Of a stretch of DNA of 56,075 nt, positions 1-7,388 are shown piece after piece. Location: assembly GCA_947631245.1 (NCBI GenBank), contig CANRKP010000007.1, forward strand, positions 1 through 56,075, in the 5' to 3' direction. Position numbers and translations under genes: made by a program. Position 1 is the stretch's first letter; each line of letters begins with the position of its first letter. The notes beneath the pieces were generated by a model, which was not told the origin of the DNA, ran no database searches, and saw nothing but the letters and a program-made list of their open reading frames with translations. The DNA comes from an uncultured Clostridia bacterium (GTDB lineage: Bacteria; Bacillota; Clostridia; Oscillospirales; CAG-272).

Positions 1-522
1 CTTTTGATCCTCGACGAGCCGACAAATCACCTCGACATCAAGTCCCGCGAGGCGCTCGAGGACGCGCTCTCGGAGTTCGACGGCACCGTCGTCGCCGTCT
101 CCCACGACAGGTACTTCATCGAGAAGCTCGCGACCCGCATCCTCCCGCTCGGCGAGAGGGATGCAAAGGTATGGGAGGGCGGATATAAGGATTACCTCTC
201 GCACCTCGAAGCCCCCGAAAACGGCGCGCCCGAGGCGGCGCCCGAGATCTCGACGAACAAGGAGCGCTACCTCGCCGCAAAGCAGAAGACCGCGGAGATC
301 CGCAAAAAACAGCGCGAGCTCGAACGCGTCTCCGCCGAGGCGGAGACCGCCGAGGGCGAGCTCATCGACGTGGAAAAGGAGCTCTACGGACCCGCCTCGA
401 GCGATTACATCCGCGCCGCCGAGCTCGACGAAAAGAAGGTCGAGCTCGAAAACAAAATCTACGACCTCTACGCCCGCGAAGAACAGCTCCGCGCCGAGCT
501 TGCCGAGGCGGAGGAGGAGTAG
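1..522 (+). CDS. ABC-F family ATPase, C-terminal part (5' end outside window)
   Basis: The first codons read LLILDEPTNHLDI, the Walker B/D-loop region of the second nucleotide-binding domain of an ABC-F protein, followed by the H-loop (AVSHDRYFI). The remaining 110 residues form the charged, coiled-coil-like C-terminal extension (EIRKKQRELERVSAEAE...) common in this family. ABC-F proteins are soluble, ribosome-associated ATPases that act in the E site, as translation factors or antibiotic-protection proteins. The visible part has no transmembrane segment, which argues against a transporter. Only 173 residues are in the window, so the subfamily (Uup, YdiF, EttA or resistance type) cannot be assigned. 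The gene ends at TAG and is followed at once by a hairpin repeat that probably terminates it. Confidence 0.9.
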   Translation, partial: LLILDEPTNHLDIKSREALEDALSEFDGTVVAVSHDRYFIEKLATRILPLGERDAKVWEGGYKDYLSHLEAPENGAPEAAPEISTNKERYLAAKQKTAEIRKKQRELERVSAEAETAEGELIDVEKELYGPASSDYIRAAELDEKKVELENKIYDLYAREEQLRAELAEAEEE

Positions 523-529
523 TTTTTTT

Positions 530-580
530 GCGGGGGAAACTTTTAGAAAAAAGTTTCCCCCACACCCCCTTTAAAACTAC
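530..580. repeat. Dispersed hairpin element, copy A (probable terminator)
   Basis: GGGGGAAACTTTT (532-544) pairs with AAAAGTTTCCCCC (549-561), followed by ACACCCCCTTTAAAACT. The same layout recurs at seven other places in the window, nearly all just after stop codons. The position and the paired A/T tracts suggest a transcription terminator for the ABC-F gene. Confidence 0.75.
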
Positions 581-954
581 TTAGGATAGGACTTTGGGTG
601 ACGGCATGAAAATAATATCCGATTTAAAAGAAAACAAAATTACGATATGCGGCAGTTCGTTTTTTCTCATACTCGGCATACTCACCGCGTTTCCCCATCC
701 CATAACCGCGTCCCGTCCGCAATAAAAAAACACGGTGCCCCTCGGGACGCCCCGCAGGGCTTATCCGATATGCGCCGCGTTTATGGGGGAAAGCTCTCCG
801 GCGCATCTTCAGCGCCGCCGAAAGCCTTCCCCCGATTTTTTATCAGAAATTTCCGTAAAGCGGAAAAAGACCGCGCACGTCTCCCCGAAAGGCGGCGTGA
901 CCCGGTCCCCTTGCCCGTATCTTTTTTTGAAGGATGTTATTATTCTAAGGAATT
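581..954. other. Intergenic stretch without a recognised gene
   Basis: No convincing gene is seen. A 39-codon ORF (606-725, +) encodes a peptide with a hydrophobic centre (CGSSFFLILGILTAFP), but its ribosome-binding site is weak and nothing else supports it. On the minus strand, downstream of rpmF, the sequence can fold into several GC-rich hairpins (around 740-780 and 880-915) and includes a T7 run at 723-730. Signature motifs of SRP RNA, RNase P RNA and tmRNA were looked for by eye and not found. Confidence 0.4.
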
Positions 955-1170
955 TTATTCCTTATCCTTCTTCTTGTCCTTGTCCTTATCCTCGGTCATA
1001 TTGATGACCTCGGCGCCGTCGTAATGTCCGCAGGACTTGCAGACTCTGTGGTCGAGATTGTACTCGCCGCAGTTCGGGCACTTCACCATGTTCGGTGCGT
1101 CGAGCTTGGAGTTGCTTGCGCGTCTCTTATCTCTGCGCGCCTTCGATACTTTCCTCTTCGGGACTGCCAT
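955..1170 (-). CDS. rpmF: 50S ribosomal protein L32
   Basis: This 71-residue protein starts [18 protein letters not shown], the canonical L32 N-terminus. It carries the zinc-binding pairs CPNC and CKSC (residues about 32-49) found in the Cys-containing form of L32. It is longer than the usual 57-60 residues because of a charged tail rich in Lys and Asp. The ATG at 1170 has GGAGG about 10 nt upstream; the longer reading from 1188 has no such site. It lies 55 bp downstream of yceD in the same direction, the conserved yceD-rpmF pair of bacteria, so the two are probably cotranscribed from the promoter at 1821-1849. Confidence 0.97.
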   Translation of the reverse strand: MAVPKRKVSKARRDKRRASNSKLDAPNMVKCPNCGEYNLDHRVCKSCGHYDGAEVINMTEDKDKDKKKDKE

Positions 1171-1225
1171 TTTAGATACCTCCGTCATGCGCGGACACGC
1201 CGCGCGAAAAATCCTTTTTCAGATG

Positions 1226-1777
1226 TTATTCTTCCGTTTTTTTACGTTCTTCGAGCAGCTTTTGAAGCCCGCGCCAGCGCGGGTCGATGCCGTCGTCACC
1301 GCTTCCATCCCCGTTCCCGCAGCCGCAATCGCCGAGATTTAAGTCCTGCCCGCAAACGGGGCAGACGCCGCGGCAATCCTCCCGGCAGAGTATCTGCGTC
1401 GGGAAAGAGAGCATCAGCTCCTCCGCCGTCTCCGCGTCAAGGTCGAGCATCCCGTCCGTTGCGACAAAGTAGTCATCCTCGTCGGCGCCGTCCGTCAGAA
1501 CGGCGCGGTCCGCGACTATCCTTTTAAGCGAGCAGCGAACAACGCCAGCCGTCTCCTTCGCGCACCTGTCGCACGGGGCTTTGTAATCAGCCTCTGCGTC
1601 AAGGTCGAGCATGATGCACGAGCCCGAGTCGCGCAGCCTCCCGGTCACGCGGATCGGCGACGTCAGAGACGTGCCCGCGGGCGGGAGCGGCGCTCCCTCG
1701 AAGTCCGCCGGCAGCTCGAACGAAAACGGCAAAACGCTGACTTTTCCCGACAGTATCGGGGATATGTCTATCTTCAT
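1226..1777 (-). CDS. yceD: DUF177 / YceD family protein
   Basis: A 183-residue protein with the C-terminal signature of DUF177 (LCREDCRGVCPVCGQDLN, then CGC). This family is encoded next to rpmF across bacteria and has been linked to 23S rRNA accumulation; a biochemical role is not settled. The chosen start is the ATG at 1777 (MKIDISPILSG), which has AAAGGCGG 8 nt upstream. The reading can be extended 32 codons further, but that extension would run through the promoter, so it is rejected. Two Cys pairs in the middle (CDRC) and the C-terminal cluster suggest metal binding. Confidence 0.9.
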   Translation of the reverse strand: MKIDISPILSGKVSVLPFSFELPADFEGAPLPPAGTSLTSPIRVTGRLRDSGSCIMLDLDAEADYKAPCDRCAKETAGVVRCSLKRIVADRAVLTDGADEDDYFVATDGMLDLDAETAEELMLSFPTQILCREDCRGVCPVCGQDLNLGDCGCGNGDGSGDDGIDPRWRGLQKLLEERKKTEE

Positions 1778-1820
1778 AGCGCGCCGCCTTTCAATCTGCC
1801 GTATCGGAACAGCAAGAGCT

Positions 1821-1849
1821 ATTATATAACACCCGCGAACGTTTGTCAA
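1821..1849 (-). promoter_or_regulatory. Sigma-A promoter of yceD-rpmF
   Basis: On the minus strand TTGACA (1849-1844) and TATAAT (1826-1821) are separated by exactly 17 bp. The -10 ends 43 bp before the yceD start codon. Confidence 0.9.
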
Positions 1850-1861
1850 TAGATTTAAATG

Positions 1862-1907
1862 AAAAAAATACAAGCATGACCGTCGGATCCATATGCCCGA
1901 CGGTCAT
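1862..1907 (-). terminator. Terminator of the LRR surface protein gene
   Basis: An 11-bp perfect stem (ATGACCGTCGG at 1876-1886 with its complement at 1897-1907) lies just after the stop at 1925. On the minus strand it is followed by GCTTGTATTTTTTT. Confidence 0.75.
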
Positions 1908-1924
1908 TTCATATTCCTTGCCGA

Positions 1925-3994
1925 TTATTTGTTCTCTTTTCCGCGGCGCTGTGCGAATGCGGCGGCAGCCGCGGCAGCCGCGCTGAGCATCAGCATCACC
2001 GCCGCCGTCACGATGCGGCTTTCGTCCCCCGTATTCGGTACCGAGGGCTTGTCCGTCGTCGGCTTATCCGTTGTCGGGGCGTCCGTCGTCGGAGCATCAG
2101 TCGTTGGCGTGTCGTCCTTCTCCGTTGAAAGCTTCACCAGTGAGAATATGCTGAAGTGGTCGGTCTCGAATGTGACGTAAGCTCCGTCCTCTGAGGGCGT
2201 TGTCTTTATCAACTCGAGCACCCCGTCCTCACCGACATGGACAACACCCGTATCCTCCGCCTTCCACCCTTCGGGAACAGCCATTTTGACCGTGACGGTT
2301 CCGTTCGGCTGAACCGGCTTGCCGTCGGAGAGAAGCTCAAGCGAAACGGGGACAAATTCTCCGTACTTTGCTCCGACGGAGGCGGCAATGTCCTTGTATT
2401 CCGCGTCCGCCTCGTCTATCTCATTGGCGGAGAGCAAAACAAGCAGCCCGGTGCCCGGTACGATAACGTGAACATCCGCTCCCTGCGGCTCAAGCGGCGG
2501 GAAATAAACGCCGTTTTCGTCAACGGTATAATCTATGATCTTCCATTCGTCGAGCACCCACGAGCTGAACTCCTCGCTCCAGACGAGCGTCATTTCGCGT
2601 GCGGCGAAGACGTTGTCAGCAACAACTTTTCCGTCATCATCTATCCAATAATCACGATAGACTTCGCCCGTGCCGACGTCCGCACCCTGAACGACGATGC
2701 GGCAGGGCTTGCCGTCCTCATCATTGTAAACAACGTAGTTCATGGCCTCAAGCATCAGGTCGGGCGGTCCGCCCGCTCCGCCAAAGTGCATTCTGACTAC
2801 GCTGTCCATCTCCTTGTTGTAAGACCACAATACTGTTTCTGCAACGGCAGCTCCCTCCTCATCATCACGCATGTGTTCAAAGGAAGCAAACATTTCGGCA
2901 GCTCGCCTTTCAACAGCGTAATAAGGAACAATGCTGATTGAGCCGAATTCGTTCTTGTCGGTCGAGACATATAATCCTTCCTCAAAGTAATTGACCGCGA
3001 TTGTTGAAAAAGCATACCCGGAAGGAACGGATTCGCCGTGGAGCACTTCATAGTCGTCGATATCGGGGGCTGAGTAGTTTAAAGATAAAGAACCATTGTT
3101 GGTAAACAGCTCTCCCATGTAACTGAACTTCGCTATTATCTCGTCATCTGTTGGGACATAAGGCTCGCGCTTTTCGGGAGCGGGCGCCGTAACCTCGATA
3201 TCAACGGGAACGATGACAACGAGATAGTAGTAGGAATCGATATTCATGTCGTATGTGTAGAGCAGATATTCGACGGGCGCGTCGAAAACGGCACATCCCG
3301 TCTTCGCATCGAACGTGCCGCCGCCGACCTCGGCGATGTTTTTCAAATTCTCTTCGCCGACGAGCGCCTTCATGTCAACGCGATATTTCCCGTCGTCGCC
3401 TTTTTCCATCGCCACGCTTGTTTTCGGGTGCTGGAAGTATTCTATCGACTCGTCGTATCCGTCATTTTGGTCAAGATCGGGCGCGCAGTCAAGCTCGAGG
3501 TGCGTGAGCGCATTTCCGCGTATCCAAAGATGCCAAAGCTTCGTAAGACCGGACAGATTGAGCGTTTTAAGTCCGTTGTCCTCGCACTCGAGCATTTCAA
3601 GCTTCGTATTGTGAGTGAGGTCGAGCTCGGTTATTTTGTTGTTCGCGCAAAACAGAGTGTCGAGCTCGGAAAAATACCCGATCCCCGAAAGCGTCGTGAC
3701 GCCGCTTCCTGTTAAAACAATTTTCGTGATGCCCTTCGCCTCGTCGAGGCTGAGCTTGCCGTCACCGTTCGGGTCAAGCGTTTTCACATAAGCGCAGAAC
3801 ACGTCGTCGGGGAAATTGTCCTTGCTTATAATGAGACCGCCGTCCTCCGCCACCTTCGCCGGAAGACCGTTGAAGCTGCCTCCCTCCGTGCCGTCCGCCG
3901 CCGTGCCGTCCACGGCACTTACGAGCAGTGTCAGGCATGCCGCAGCAGCCAACGCGGCGACAGCCAGCATAAGTAAAAAGCTTCTTTTCCTCAT
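1925..3994 (-). CDS. LRR surface protein with VPNTG-type C-terminal anchor
   Basis: A 689-residue secreted protein. It has a signal peptide (MRKRSFLLMLAVAALAAAA...), then a FPDDVFCAYV segment and an EF-hand-like loop DPNGDGKLSLDEA. About four short leucine-rich repeats follow (LFCANNKITELDL, LECEDNGLKTLNL, LWIRGNALTHLEL). Next is a small beta-type module (YRVDMKALV...FDAKTGCAVF) also seen in the two other LRR proteins of the window. After a long region without recognised domain comes a PEGW-containing domain (TVKMAVPEGWKAED). The C-terminus is a TTDAP/TTDKP linker, VPNTG, a hydrophobic stretch and RRGKENK, a sortase-type sorting signal of non-LPxTG form. Start 3994 has AGGAGA upstream. An adhesin or host/substrate-binding role is inferred from the LRR architecture; the ligand is unknown. 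Its promoter holds a G9 tract. Confidence 0.85.
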   Translation of the reverse strand: MRKRSFLLMLAVAALAAAACLTLLVSAVDGTAADGTEGGSFNGLPAKVAEDGGLIISKDNFPDDVFCAYVKTLDPNGDGKLSLDEAKGITKIVLTGSGVTTLSGIGYFSELDTLFCANNKITELDLTHNTKLEMLECEDNGLKTLNLSGLTKLWHLWIRGNALTHLELDCAPDLDQNDGYDESIEYFQHPKTSVAMEKGDDGKYRVDMKALVGEENLKNIAEVGGGTFDAKTGCAVFDAPVEYLLYTYDMNIDSYYYLVVIVPVDIEVTAPAPEKREPYVPTDDEIIAKFSYMGELFTNNGSLSLNYSAPDIDDYEVLHGESVPSGYAFSTIAVNYFEEGLYVSTDKNEFGSISIVPYYAVERRAAEMFASFEHMRDDEEGAAVAETVLWSYNKEMDSVVRMHFGGAGGPPDLMLEAMNYVVYNDEDGKPCRIVVQGADVGTGEVYRDYWIDDDGKVVADNVFAAREMTLVWSEEFSSWVLDEWKIIDYTVDENGVYFPPLEPQGADVHVIVPGTGLLVLLSANEIDEADAEYKDIAASVGAKYGEFVPVSLELLSDGKPVQPNGTVTVKMAVPEGWKAEDTGVVHVGEDGVLELIKTTPSEDGAYVTFETDHFSIFSLVKLSTEKDDTPTTDAPTTDAPTTDKPTTDKPSVPNTGDESRIVTAAVMLMLSAAAAAAAAFAQRRGKENK

Positions 3995-4038
3995 AACTTC
4001 TCCTGTGAAAAAATTGTGATATAAATGTATTCGATTAG

Positions 4039-4069
4039 ATTGTAACCCCCCCCCGCTTCGTTTTGTCAA
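4039..4069 (-). promoter_or_regulatory. Promoter of the LRR protein with a G9 spacer, possibly phase-variable
   Basis: On the minus strand TTGACA (4069-4064) and TACAAT (4044-4039) are 19 bp apart, and nine consecutive G fill positions 4054-4046 of the spacer. Losing two G would give the optimal 17 bp. An A/T-rich tract lies upstream of the -35. The -10 is 44 bp from the start codon. Confidence 0.75.
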
Positions 4070-4145
4070 TACTTTATGTGAAAAAAATCTAAAAAAAATC
4101 ATTATTCATGTTTTTTATTTCCGCCCCCGCCGTCACCCGCCGATG

Positions 4146-4174
4146 TTGACACGCGGCTCCCTTTTTGATATAAT
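4146..4174 (+). promoter_or_regulatory. Sigma-A promoter of the holB operon
   Basis: TTGACA (4146-4151), 17 bp, TATAAT (4169-4174), 52 bp before the holB start. It is divergent from the LRR promoter. Confidence 0.92.
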
Positions 4175-4226
4175 GTATCCGTATAAGAATTTTTGAATGC
4201 CGTATTTCGGGGGAACGGAGGGCTTT

Positions 4227-5417
4227 ATGGCGGATTTCCCGTCTATACCCGGCAACGACGCGCTCCGAGCGCGCCTGTCGTCGATGATACGCTCCGGCAC
4301 CCTCGGTCACGCCTACATCATCGAGGGCGAAACCGGCGGGGACAAGCTCCGCTTCGACCTCGCCTTCGCCGTCGCAAAGGCTCTGCTGTGTGAGAAAAAA
4401 ACCTCTGCCCTGAACGTTTTTGGGGGAGTTTCACCGATAGGTGAAATCTCCGGACTTTCACCGCAAGGTGAAAGTTTGCCGCAAGGCGAAATCTCCGGAC
4501 TTTCGTCGCAAGACGAAACTTGTGGAGTTTCGCCTTTCGGCGAAATCTCTGGACTTTCGCCGAAAGGCGAAAGTCTCCCCTGCAACGCCTGCCCGTCGTG
4601 CGTGCGCGCCGACGCGGGAACGCACCCCGACATCCGCGTCATCGACCGGGGCGAGCGCGCGACGCTCGGCGTCGACACTGTGCGCCGCCTCAAAAAGGAC
4701 GCGTACCTCATCCCGTCGGAGAGCGAGCGCAAGGTCTACATCATAAAGGACGCCGACACGATGACGGTCGAGGCGCAGAACGCGTTCCTGCTCCTGCTCG
4801 AGGAGCCGCCCGCGTTCGTGCTCTTCCTTCTTCTCTGCCGCGACTCGGGTCTGATGCTCGAAACGATACGCTCCCGCGCGCCTGCGCTGCGTCTGTCGCC
4901 GTGCTCGCGCCCCGTCATGGAGGAATACCTGCTCCGCGAGGGGAAAGACGCGGCAAGACGGCTCTTTTCCTCGGACGCGCGCGGACGGGACGAGCTTCTG
5001 CTCGCCGCGGGCGGGGACCCCGTGCTCGGTCTCGAGCTGCTCGACGGGAACAGGCTCTCAGCGCTCCGCGAGGCAAAGCGGCGCGCCTCGGAGCTTCTCT
5101 CCCTCATTCTTTCCGGCTCTGACGAGGCGCTCTACACGATAGCGTCGATGAAAAAGCCGAAGCGGGACGAGGCGGCAGAACTGCTCTTTCACATGCGGCG
5201 CGCGCTGCGCGACATGCTGCTGTCGAAAAAGAGCCGCGGCTTCGAGACGTGCTTTTACCTGACGCCCGACGAGGCGGCGGAGGCGTCCGCGGGCTGCTCA
5301 GCGAAAAAGCTCGCGTTAGCAATAGACGAGACGTCCTCCGCATCCGAGGCGATAGACGCATACGCCTCCGTGACGACGACGCTTCTGTCCATGTCGATAC
5401 GGATACGCAATCAATAA
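4227..5417 (+). CDS. holB: DNA polymerase III delta' subunit, with in-frame repeat insertion
   Basis: A 396-residue clamp-loader subunit. Visible are the N-terminal GHAYIIEGETGGDK segment (a degenerate P-loop, as expected for delta'), the zinc module C55 ... C119-x2-C122-x2-C125, HPDIRVI, the IKDADTMTVEAQNAFLLLLEEPP block and an SRAPALRL segment. Delta' helps load the beta clamp at the replication fork. Start 4227 has GGAGGGC just upstream; the longer reading from 4197 lacks a site. The family is usually about 330 residues. The excess is explained by residues 68-117, encoded by an array of six DNA palindromes that falls between the first and second zinc-ligand cysteines. The next gene is ricT, as in Bacillus (yaaS-yaaT). 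Confidence 0.92.
   Translation: MADFPSIPGNDALRARLSSMIRSGTLGHAYIIEGETGGDKLRFDLAFAVAKALLCEKKTSALNVFGGVSPIGEISGLSPQGESLPQGEISGLSSQDETCGVSPFGEISGLSPKGESLPCNACPSCVRADAGTHPDIRVIDRGERATLGVDTVRRLKKDAYLIPSESERKVYIIKDADTMTVEAQNAFLLLLEEPPAFVLFLLLCRDSGLMLETIRSRAPALRLSPCSRPVMEEYLLREGKDAARRLFSSDARGRDELLLAAGGDPVLGLELLDGNRLSALREAKRRASELLSLILSGSDEALYTIASMKKPKRDEAAELLFHMRRALRDMLLSKKSRGFETCFYLTPDEAAEASAGCSAKKLALAIDETSSASEAIDAYASVTTTLLSMSIRIRNQ
4429..4575 (+). repeat. Array of six short palindromes inside holB
   Basis: Six hairpin-forming units: 4429-4446, 4455-4474, 4475-4491, 4501-4518, 4528-4545 and 4552-4575. Stems are TTTCACC/GGTGAAA (units 1 and 2), TTTCGCC/GGCGAAA (5, 6, and 3 with a one-base deletion) and TTTCGTC/GACGAAA (4). 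Paired positions have changed together. Loops are GATA, GCAA (three times), TTTC and GAAA; the TTTC loop suggests unit 5 is inverted. The array is read in frame as GEISGLSP-type peptides. Confidence 0.9.
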
Positions 5418-5446
5418 CCCATTCACATATTTTATCGGAGGAAAAA

Positions 5447-6775
5447 ATGCCCGAAGAAAAAAACGGTCTGCCGCAGGGCGGCGCCGGAGAAAATAACAGC
5501 GGCAAAAGCGGCGGCAAGAACAGGCACCGCCGCGGAGGACACAACCGCCGCAAACCCGAAGAAAAGCGCGCGTCCCGCACAAACGAACAGGACGGCACAA
5601 AAAACGACACCGCCGCAAACGCCTCGCAGCCGACGCCTTCCGGCGACGGCTCGCCCCGCCGCCGCGGCAAAAACGGACGCGGCGCGCCTGCGCGCCGCCT
5701 CTCGCCGAACGTCATAATGACAGACGCCGACGAGCGCGCCGAGGACAAGCCCAAAGCCGCCTCGCCTGAATACGACACATCCCACTACCTTGAGATACCC
5801 GACCACTGGTTCGAAGAGGAGCCCGTGTCGCTCCCCGCCGAGCCGCAGGAGATGACGGACATCGTCGGCGTCCGCTTCAAGGATTCCGGCAAGGTCTACT
5901 ACTTCGCGCCGACCGACTACGTCTGCCGCGAGGGGATGGACGTCATCGTCGAGACGGCGCGAGGCATCGAGTACGGCACGATCGCGATACCGAATAAAAA
6001 GGAGCCCGTCTCATCCCTCGTCGCGCCGCTGCGCCCGGTCGTCAGGATCGCGACGGACGCCGACCGCGAGCGCCACGAGAAGAACCGCGAGCGCGAGGAG
6101 GAGGCGTTCCGCATCTGCGCCCGCAAGATAGAGGAACACGGTCTCGGGATGAAGCTCGTCGAGGCGGAGTACGCGTTCGACAACAGCAAGCTGACGTTCT
6201 TCTTCTCCGCCGACGGCAGAGTAGACTTCCGCGAGCTCGTCAAGGACCTTGCGTCCGTCTTCCGCACGCGCATAGAGCTGCGCCAGATAGGCATCCGCGA
6301 CGAGGCGAAGCTGCTCGGCGGCATCGGCATCTGCGGACGTCCGTTCTGCTGCAGCACGTTCCTCTACGACTTCAATCAGGTCTCGATCCGCATGGCGAAG
6401 GAACAGAACCTCTCGCTCAATTCCGCGAAGATATCGGGCACCTGCGGACGCCTCATGTGCTGCCTCCGCTACGAAAACGACGCATACGAAGCCGAAGCGA
6501 AGCTGACGCCGCGCGTCGACTCGATCGTAAAGACTAAGGACGGCACGGGTTATGTAATCGAGTCGCAGACGCTCGCGGGCATCATAAAGGTCAGGCTCGG
6601 CGACGCGGACGACGCGCCCGTCAAAACATATTCCCGAGACGAGGTGACCGTCATCGGACGCCGCCGCAGCCGCAGGGACAGGGACGGAAATGGCAGCGGC
6701 AGCGACAACGACGACAATGACAATGACAACGGCGACATCGTCACCGACGACGGCGAGACGATCCCCGCAGAATAA
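5447..6775 (+). CDS. ricT: PSP1/RicT (YaaT) family regulatory iron-sulfur protein
   Basis: A 442-residue protein. The first roughly 110 residues are low-complexity and basic (GGKNRHRRGGHNRRK...). The PSP1 domain follows, with the cysteine clusters GICGRPFCCS and TCGRLMCCLRYE that are conserved in YaaT/RicT. In Bacillus, RicT with RicA and RicF carries two [4Fe-4S] clusters and stimulates RNase Y-dependent mRNA maturation, affecting sporulation and biofilm formation. Start 5447 has GGAGGA 6 nt upstream; the upstream extension overlaps holB and is not needed. The basic N-terminus and the acidic, Asn/Asp-rich C-terminus (about residues 405-442) are longer than in Bacillus and may bind RNA, which is inference. 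RicA and RicF are not in the window. Confidence 0.92.
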   Translation: MPEEKNGLPQGGAGENNSGKSGGKNRHRRGGHNRRKPEEKRASRTNEQDGTKNDTAANASQPTPSGDGSPRRRGKNGRGAPARRLSPNVIMTDADERAEDKPKAASPEYDTSHYLEIPDHWFEEEPVSLPAEPQEMTDIVGVRFKDSGKVYYFAPTDYVCREGMDVIVETARGIEYGTIAIPNKKEPVSSLVAPLRPVVRIATDADRERHEKNREREEEAFRICARKIEEHGLGMKLVEAEYAFDNSKLTFFFSADGRVDFRELVKDLASVFRTRIELRQIGIRDEAKLLGGIGICGRPFCCSTFLYDFNQVSIRMAKEQNLSLNSAKISGTCGRLMCCLRYENDAYEAEAKLTPRVDSIVKTKDGTGYVIESQTLAGIIKVRLGDADDAPVKTYSRDEVTVIGRRRSRRDRDGNGSGSDNDDNDNDNGDIVTDDGETIPAE

Positions 6776-6781
6776 AAAAGC

Positions 6782-6824
6782 ACGGCGTGCCCTCGGAAAT
6801 CCGCCCGGGACACGCCGTTTTTTT
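6782..6824 (+). terminator. Terminator after ricT
   Basis: ACGGCGTG...CACGCCGT stem (with inner CCC/GGG pairing) followed by T7, starting 6 bp after the ricT stop. Confidence 0.85.
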
Positions 6825-6931
6825 GCGGACCATGACGCCGCTCCCGCACCTCCGCGCCACGCAATTTCCCCGCGCGGGAAGTTTATGCCGAAAACAATAT
6901 AAAAAAATCTTATCATTCTTTACAAAAGCTC

Positions 6932-6959
6932 TTGAAATCTCTCTTTTTTATGATAGAAT
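6932..6959 (+). promoter_or_regulatory. Promoter of the ferredoxin gene
   Basis: TTGAAA (6932-6937), 16 bp, TAGAAT (6954-6959), with TG at 6951-6952 giving an extended -10 (TGaTAGAAT). Confidence 0.75.
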
Positions 6960-7025
6960 AAAAGTGCGGTACATAAAACAGTTGTCAAATGTCGCCGTAA
7001 TCAAGTGTAATGGAGGATGGACACG

Positions 7026-7202
7026 ATGGCATATAAGATCGACAAGGAAAAGTGCATCGGCTGCGGCGCTTGCGCTGCCGAATGCCCGGTCGAGGCTATT
7101 TCTCAGGACGACGACGGCAAGTACGTTATCGACCCCGATACCTGCCTTGAGTGCGGCGCCTGCGCCGGCGTTTGCCCCGTTGAGGCTCCCGCCCAGGACT
7201 AA
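7026..7202 (+). CDS. 2[4Fe-4S] ferredoxin
   Basis: A 58-residue clostridial-type ferredoxin: MAYKIDKEKCIGCGACAAEC, then CP, and a second CLECGACAGVCP. The eight cysteines form two C-x2-C-x2-C-x3-C-P motifs for two low-potential [4Fe-4S] clusters. It is a soluble electron carrier for anaerobic oxidoreductases such as pyruvate:ferredoxin oxidoreductase or hydrogenase; its partner cannot be read from this window. The ATG at 7026 has GGAGG 9 nt upstream, whereas the ATG at 7017 is too close to that site. Between a terminator and its own promoter, it forms a separate unit inside the holB-ricT-trmN6-rsmI neighbourhood. Many codons end in T, unlike the neighbours, which suggests high expression. Confidence 0.96.
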   Translation: MAYKIDKEKCIGCGACAAECPVEAISQDDDGKYVIDPDTCLECGACAGVCPVEAPAQD

Positions 7203-7312
7203 GCTGCGAAAAAAGCGCCGGCGCAAGGCAATCTCTTGGCGGCGCTGCTGCCGACGCGCAAAGCCGCGCCTCGGCGAAATTTAAAAAATGAGGGGCAAAC
7301 GAACGCTATACC

Positions 7313-7352
7313 GCGGGGATAGGAACTTTTCTTGCAAAAGCTCCCTCCCCGC
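7313..7352. repeat. Dispersed hairpin element, copy B
   Basis: GCGGGGA (7313-7319) pairs with TCCCCGC (7346-7352), with CTTTT/CAAAAG pairing inside and GCCCCTTTTTC after. It lies between the ferredoxin gene and trmN6; the rest of this 186-bp gap holds no gene. Confidence 0.6.
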
Positions 7353-7388
7353 GCCCCTTTTTCCGTCATTTGAAAGGAGGCGTCTTTT

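Noticed and set aside
606..725. 39-codon ORF with a hydrophobic centre
   Set aside because: Weak ribosome-binding site, no promoter seen, no comparison available; kept only as a note in the intergenic entry.
740..950. Possible 6S, SRP or RNase P RNA downstream of rpmF
   Set aside because: GC-rich hairpins are present but none of the conserved cores of these RNAs could be found.
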